Of a stretch of DNA of 46,849 nt, positions 44,505 to 46,849 are shown piece after piece. The notes under the pieces are model-generated. The model was not told the DNA's origin, did not search any database, and was given only the letters and a program-made list of their open reading frames with translations. Each line of letters opens with the position of its first letter. The stretch's first letter is position 1. The position numbers were made by a program, and so were the translations under genes. Source of the DNA: an uncultured Verrucomicrobia subdivision 3 bacterium (GTDB lineage Bacteria > Verrucomicrobiota > Verrucomicrobiia > Limisphaerales > UBA11358); NCBI GenBank assembly GCA_903918885.1, contig CAIXFY010000077.1, positions 1-46,849 of the forward strand, written 5' to 3'.

Positions 44505-44933
44505 TTATTCGCTGACGGTGATGGCTTTCGGTTTAGCTTCTTCAGCCTTGGGCAACGTGACGGTCAGAATGCCGTCTTTGTATTGCGCCTTCACTTTGTC
44601 GCCGGAAACCGCCGCTGGCAGCGTGAGCGCGCGGGAAAATTTCCCGTAATACCGCTCCTGCCGGTGAACTTCCGTGTCCTCGTGAATCGCCTCCGTTTTG
44701 CGTTCGCCGGAGATGACGAGCGCGCCGTCGTGCAGCGCGACCTCGATGTCCTCGCGCTTCAGGCCGGGCAATTCCACGCGGACGCTGAAGCTGTCCTTGT
44801 CTTCGTGCACGTCGAGCGCGGGCGCCCACGCCGTCAACGGCGCTTCAAACAGGCGATCGAGCTCATCTTGCAAGTTGGTCAGCCGGCCAAATGTCGGCCA
44901 AGCCACGGGACGCGAACATTGTATCAGTTTCAT
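44505..44933 (-). CDS. Hsp20/alpha-crystallin small heat shock protein
   Basis: ATP-independent holdase for unfolding proteins, 142 residues. Alpha-crystallin domain from about 45: ALDVHEDKDSFSVRVELPGL, KREDIEVALHDGALVISGER, YYGKFSRALTLP and the closing GILTVTLPKAE. Clear ribosome-binding site AAAGGA seven bases before ATG (complement of about 44940-44946). The upstream gap holds a palindrome and several TTGGCAC boxes. Confidence 0.93.
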   Translation of the reverse strand: MKLIQCSRPVAWPTFGRLTNLQDELDRLFEAPLTAWAPALDVHEDKDSFSVRVELPGLKREDIEVALHDGALVISGERKTEAIHEDTEVHRQERYYGKFSRALTLPAAVSGDKVKAQYKDGILTVTLPKAEEAKPKAITVSE

Positions 44934-44960
44934 AATTATTTTCCTTTCGGTTGATGGTTA

Positions 44961-45132
44961 AAGTTGTCGGACAACTTCTATTTAGCTTGCGCAGTGCCAA
45001 CCGCCGAAACAGAAATAAAACCAATTAAATCAATGGTTTTTGAAGAATCAGATTCCCCGCGCGAAGATGCATTGGAAAGTTTTGGCACAGAAAATTGTGC
45101 CAACAGGCGTCATGGCTGGCACGGTTGGCACA
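44961..45132 (-). promoter_or_regulatory. hsp20 upstream region: 17-bp palindrome and repeated TTGGCAC boxes
   Basis: AAGTTGTCGGACAACTT (44961-44977) is an 8+1+8 palindrome close to the hsp20 start, operator-like but not CIRCE. TTGGCAC-type boxes occur at 44994-45000 (minus), 45082-45088 (plus), 45097-45103 (minus, forming a hairpin with the previous one) and 45125-45131 (plus), plus CTGGCAC at 45117-45123. Minus-strand 45000-44984 fits GG-N10-GC spacing of a sigma-54 promoter, but the -12 box is weak. Confidence 0.35.
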
Positions 45133-45147
45133 TCCAGCGCGAAGAAA

Positions 45148-46491
45148 TTATTTACGGAACATCCCCGGCATTGCGCCGCCCATTTTGCCCATCATCTTGG
45201 ACATCTTGCCCATCTTTTTCATCATCGTTTGCATCTGGAAAAATTTGTTGAGCATCGTGTTCAGCTCCGTCACCGTCACACCACTGCCGGCGGCGATGCG
45301 GCGGCGGCGGCTCGCGTTGAGCAGAACCGGATTGCGCCGTTCCTTGAGCGTCATCGCGCAGACCATGCCTTCCATGCGTTTGAATTCCTTTTCCTGCTTG
45401 CCGATGTCCATCTGCTTGAGCGCGTCGCTCCCGCCCGGCAGCATTTTCAAAACGCTTTCCAGTGAACCTAGCTTCTTCATCGCGCGCAACTGTTCCAGAA
45501 AATCTTCGAGCGAAAATTCACCTTTGCGCATTTTCTCCTCCATGCGCTTGGCATCTTCCTCGTTGACGGCTTCCGCTGCCTTTTCCACGAGACTGACGAC
45601 GTCGCCCATGCCGAGAATCCGCGACGCCATGCGTTCGGGATGAAACGGCTCAAATTCATCCAGCTTTTCGCCGACGCCCGCGAACTTGATCGGCTTGCCG
45701 GTGACAGACTTCAGGCTCAACGCCGCGCCGCCGCGTGCGTCGCCGTCGAGTTTCGTGAGAATTGAACCCGTGATGCTCAGCGCCTGGTCAAAATGCGTGG
45801 CAACGTTGACGGCTTCCTGACCGGTCGCGGCGTCCAGCACGAGGAGAATTTCCTGCGGCTTCACGAGGTCGCGCAGGCGCACTAATTCCTGCACGAGCGG
45901 CTCGTCGATTTGCAAACGTCCGGCGGTGTCGAAGATGACGACGTTGCAATTATTGACCTTCGCAAAATCCAAAGCCTCGCGCGCGATTTTCAAAACATCC
46001 ATCTCGCCGCGCTTGATGAACACAGGCACTTCGACTTGCTTGCCAAGCGTTTCCAGTTGATCCATCGCCGCCGGACGATACACGTCCGCCGCCACGAGCA
46101 GCGGTGAGCGGCCTTGTTTCTTGAGGAGCTTCGCGAGCTTGCCGGACGAAGTGGTTTTGCCCGCGCCGTGCAAACCAACCATCATGATACAGCTTGGGCT
46201 ACCGGAAAGATTCAGCGCGGCATTCTGTGAGCCGAGCAAGTCGGTGAGTTCGTCGCTGACAAATTTGATGATCTGTTGGCCGGGCTGGACGCTGGTGATG
46301 ACTTCTGCGCCGAGCGATTTGGTTTTGACGCGTTCGATGAAATCGCGGGCGACCTTGAAATTCACATCGGCTTCCAGCAGCGCCATCCGCACCTCGCGCA
46401 AGGCGTCGCCGACGTTGCTCTCGGAGATTTTTCCGAGGCCGCGCAGGTTCTTAAAAGCGTTCTGGAGCTTGGTGCTTAACGAATCGAACAT
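45148..46491 (-). CDS. ffh: Signal recognition particle protein Ffh (SRP54)
   Basis: Binds signal sequences and 4.5S RNA; partner of FtsY (2556-3467). 447 residues: N domain; GTPase with P loop GLHGAGKTTSSGKLA, DTAGRLQ and TKLDGDARGG; then a Met-rich M domain (MKKLGSLESVLKMLPG, SGVTVTELNTMLNKF) ending in a very Met/Lys/Gly-rich helix (MMKKMGKMSKMMGKMGG). Standard length. 4.5S RNA gene not found in the window. Confidence 0.96.
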   Translation of the reverse strand: MFDSLSTKLQNAFKNLRGLGKISESNVGDALREVRMALLEADVNFKVARDFIERVKTKSLGAEVITSVQPGQQIIKFVSDELTDLLGSQNAALNLSGSPSCIMMVGLHGAGKTTSSGKLAKLLKKQGRSPLLVAADVYRPAAMDQLETLGKQVEVPVFIKRGEMDVLKIAREALDFAKVNNCNVVIFDTAGRLQIDEPLVQELVRLRDLVKPQEILLVLDAATGQEAVNVATHFDQALSITGSILTKLDGDARGGAALSLKSVTGKPIKFAGVGEKLDEFEPFHPERMASRILGMGDVVSLVEKAAEAVNEEDAKRMEEKMRKGEFSLEDFLEQLRAMKKLGSLESVLKMLPGGSDALKQMDIGKQEKEFKRMEGMVCAMTLKERRNPVLLNASRRRRIAAGSGVTVTELNTMLNKFFQMQTMMKKMGKMSKMMGKMGGAMPGMFRK

Positions 46492-46574
46492 CCGGCCAAT
46501 TTAAATCAAATTTACCGGCCGCACAATTTCAAAGGGCGAGCGGCGAGGTGTTCTTAATTTTGAAGCCACGTGGA

Positions 46575-46604
46575 TTGACAAGTGCGACCTGACATGGCTT
46601 AATA
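46575..46604 (+). promoter_or_regulatory. Sigma-70 promoter for tRNA-Tyr
   Basis: TTGACA (46575-46580) and TTAATA (46599-46604) are 18 bp apart and lie 14 bp before the tRNA 5' end. Strong match to consensus. Confidence 0.65.
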
Positions 46605-46618
46605 CGCGTCCCTTTCGT

Positions 46619-46704
46619 GGTAGGTTATCCAAGTGGCTAAAGGGTGCAGACTGTAAATCTGTCGGCTTACGCCTTCGATGGTTCGAATCCATCACCTACC
46701 ACCA
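46619..46704 (+). tRNA. tRNA-Tyr (anticodon GUA), CCA encoded
   Basis: Acceptor stem GGTAGGT (46619-46625) pairs with ACCTACC (46694-46700); discriminator A at 46701 and encoded CCA at 46702-46704. The anticodon loop ACTGTAAAT places GTA at 46653-46655. A long variable arm (about 46662-46676) fits a class II bacterial tRNA-Tyr. The T arm reads GATGGTTCGAATCCATC. Confidence 0.97.
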
Positions 46705-46721
46705 CTTTTATTTGCAAGGGA

Positions 46722-46849
46722 TGACGTGACTTCACTTTTTCGGGCCAGTTGATGTGTTAGTCTGGGACGCAAGAAAGGACCAGACGAATGAAAGGCAAAC
46801 GATACACGACGGAAGACAAGATCCGCATCCTGCGCGATGCGGATCGCGG
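46722..46849 (+). mobile_element. Start of an IS3-like insertion sequence (truncated by window end)
   Basis: The sequence immediately downstream of tRNA-Tyr changes character and leads to a transposase-type ORF. The left end may be TGACGTGAC at 46722 or TGACTTCAC at 46727; the other end is outside the window, so the boundary is unproven. Insertion lies 18-22 bp past the tRNA CCA. Confidence 0.55.
46788..46849 (+). CDS. IS3-family OrfA-like transposase, N-terminal fragment (partial)
   Basis: ATG at 46788 with a good AGAAAGGA ribosome-binding site at about 46772-46779. The visible 20 residues, MKGKRYTTEDKIRILRDADR, resemble the opening helix of IS3/IS911-type OrfA helix-turn-helix proteins (typically K-R-Y-T-x-E-x-K). 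The frame is open at the window edge. Confidence 0.75.
   Translation, partial: MKGKRYTTEDKIRILRDADR

Noticed and set aside
44934-45147. CIRCE element or small gene upstream of hsp20
   Set aside because: The palindrome is not TTAGCACTC-N9-GAGTGCTAA and the small frames here have no recognisable content.

Overview
The window looks like chromosomal DNA of a Gram-negative member of the Verrucomicrobiota, probably near Pedosphaera/Limisphaera. Supporting signs are: a secreted phosphoesterase with the C-terminal domain common on exported verrucomicrobial proteins; a small lipoprotein resembling the TIGR04073 family; futalosine-type menaquinone synthesis (MqnA); a complete Tol-Pal set followed by Tat genes; and many 7- to 10-mer intergenic mini-repeats. 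The assignment is inference from gene content and style. Most of the window is dense housekeeping DNA with small gaps and several 4-bp start/stop overlaps.

Layout. 1-672: the end of an unknown gene, then an A+T-rich, gene-free block with seven copies of a CATA-n2-GTGgCA motif ending 13 bp from the 3' end of ssrA (tmRNA, minus, 673-1025). It looks like the end of a mobile element next to ssrA. 1141-11065: secreted phosphoesterase, ftsY, a PHP phosphatase and nusB (minus); gloA, a PfkB sugar kinase and an M23 peptidase (plus); mqnA, a TolC-type exporter and tig (minus). 11112-19695: bioD, a GT-C/TPR membrane protein, then the Tol-Pal operon (tolQ, tolR, a TonB-like tolA substitute, tolB, pal), tatA, tatC and an exosortase-associated-type lipoprotein. 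19802-27407: ispE, murJ, tyrS, a tightly coupled pair of small single-pass membrane proteins, a LAB_N/zinc-ribbon protein, an MscS channel, and thiS with a MoeB-rhodanese activator.

27582-36545: a PAS histidine kinase with a sigma-54 response regulator, a large GT39-like membrane protein, tsaC/sua5, and a macA-macB type efflux operon. That operon is interrupted by a 319-bp cassette: a four-helix-bundle (S23, 23S rRNA intervening-sequence type) ORF between perfect 25-bp inverted repeats. 36662-46491: trpD, a Sel1-repeat protein, proC, a putative zinc-binding hypothetical, rnc, corA, a BaiN/HI0933 flavoprotein, a MEKHLA protein, a DUF4337 protein, hsp20 and ffh. 46619-46704 is tRNA-Tyr(GUA), followed at once by the start of an IS3-like element that runs off the window.

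Functional themes are envelope maintenance (Tol-Pal, MurJ, M23, MscS, MacAB, TolC), protein targeting and quality control (ffh, ftsY, tig, Tat, tmRNA, Hsp20) and cofactor or amino-acid synthesis (BioD, MqnA, ThiS, TrpD, ProC, IspE). The best candidates for something undescribed are the S23 cassette inside the efflux operon, the repeat-rich element end beside ssrA, and the 7-mer repeat families, one of which has become coding sequence inside TsaC. I found no CRISPR array, no large defence island and no complete transposase.
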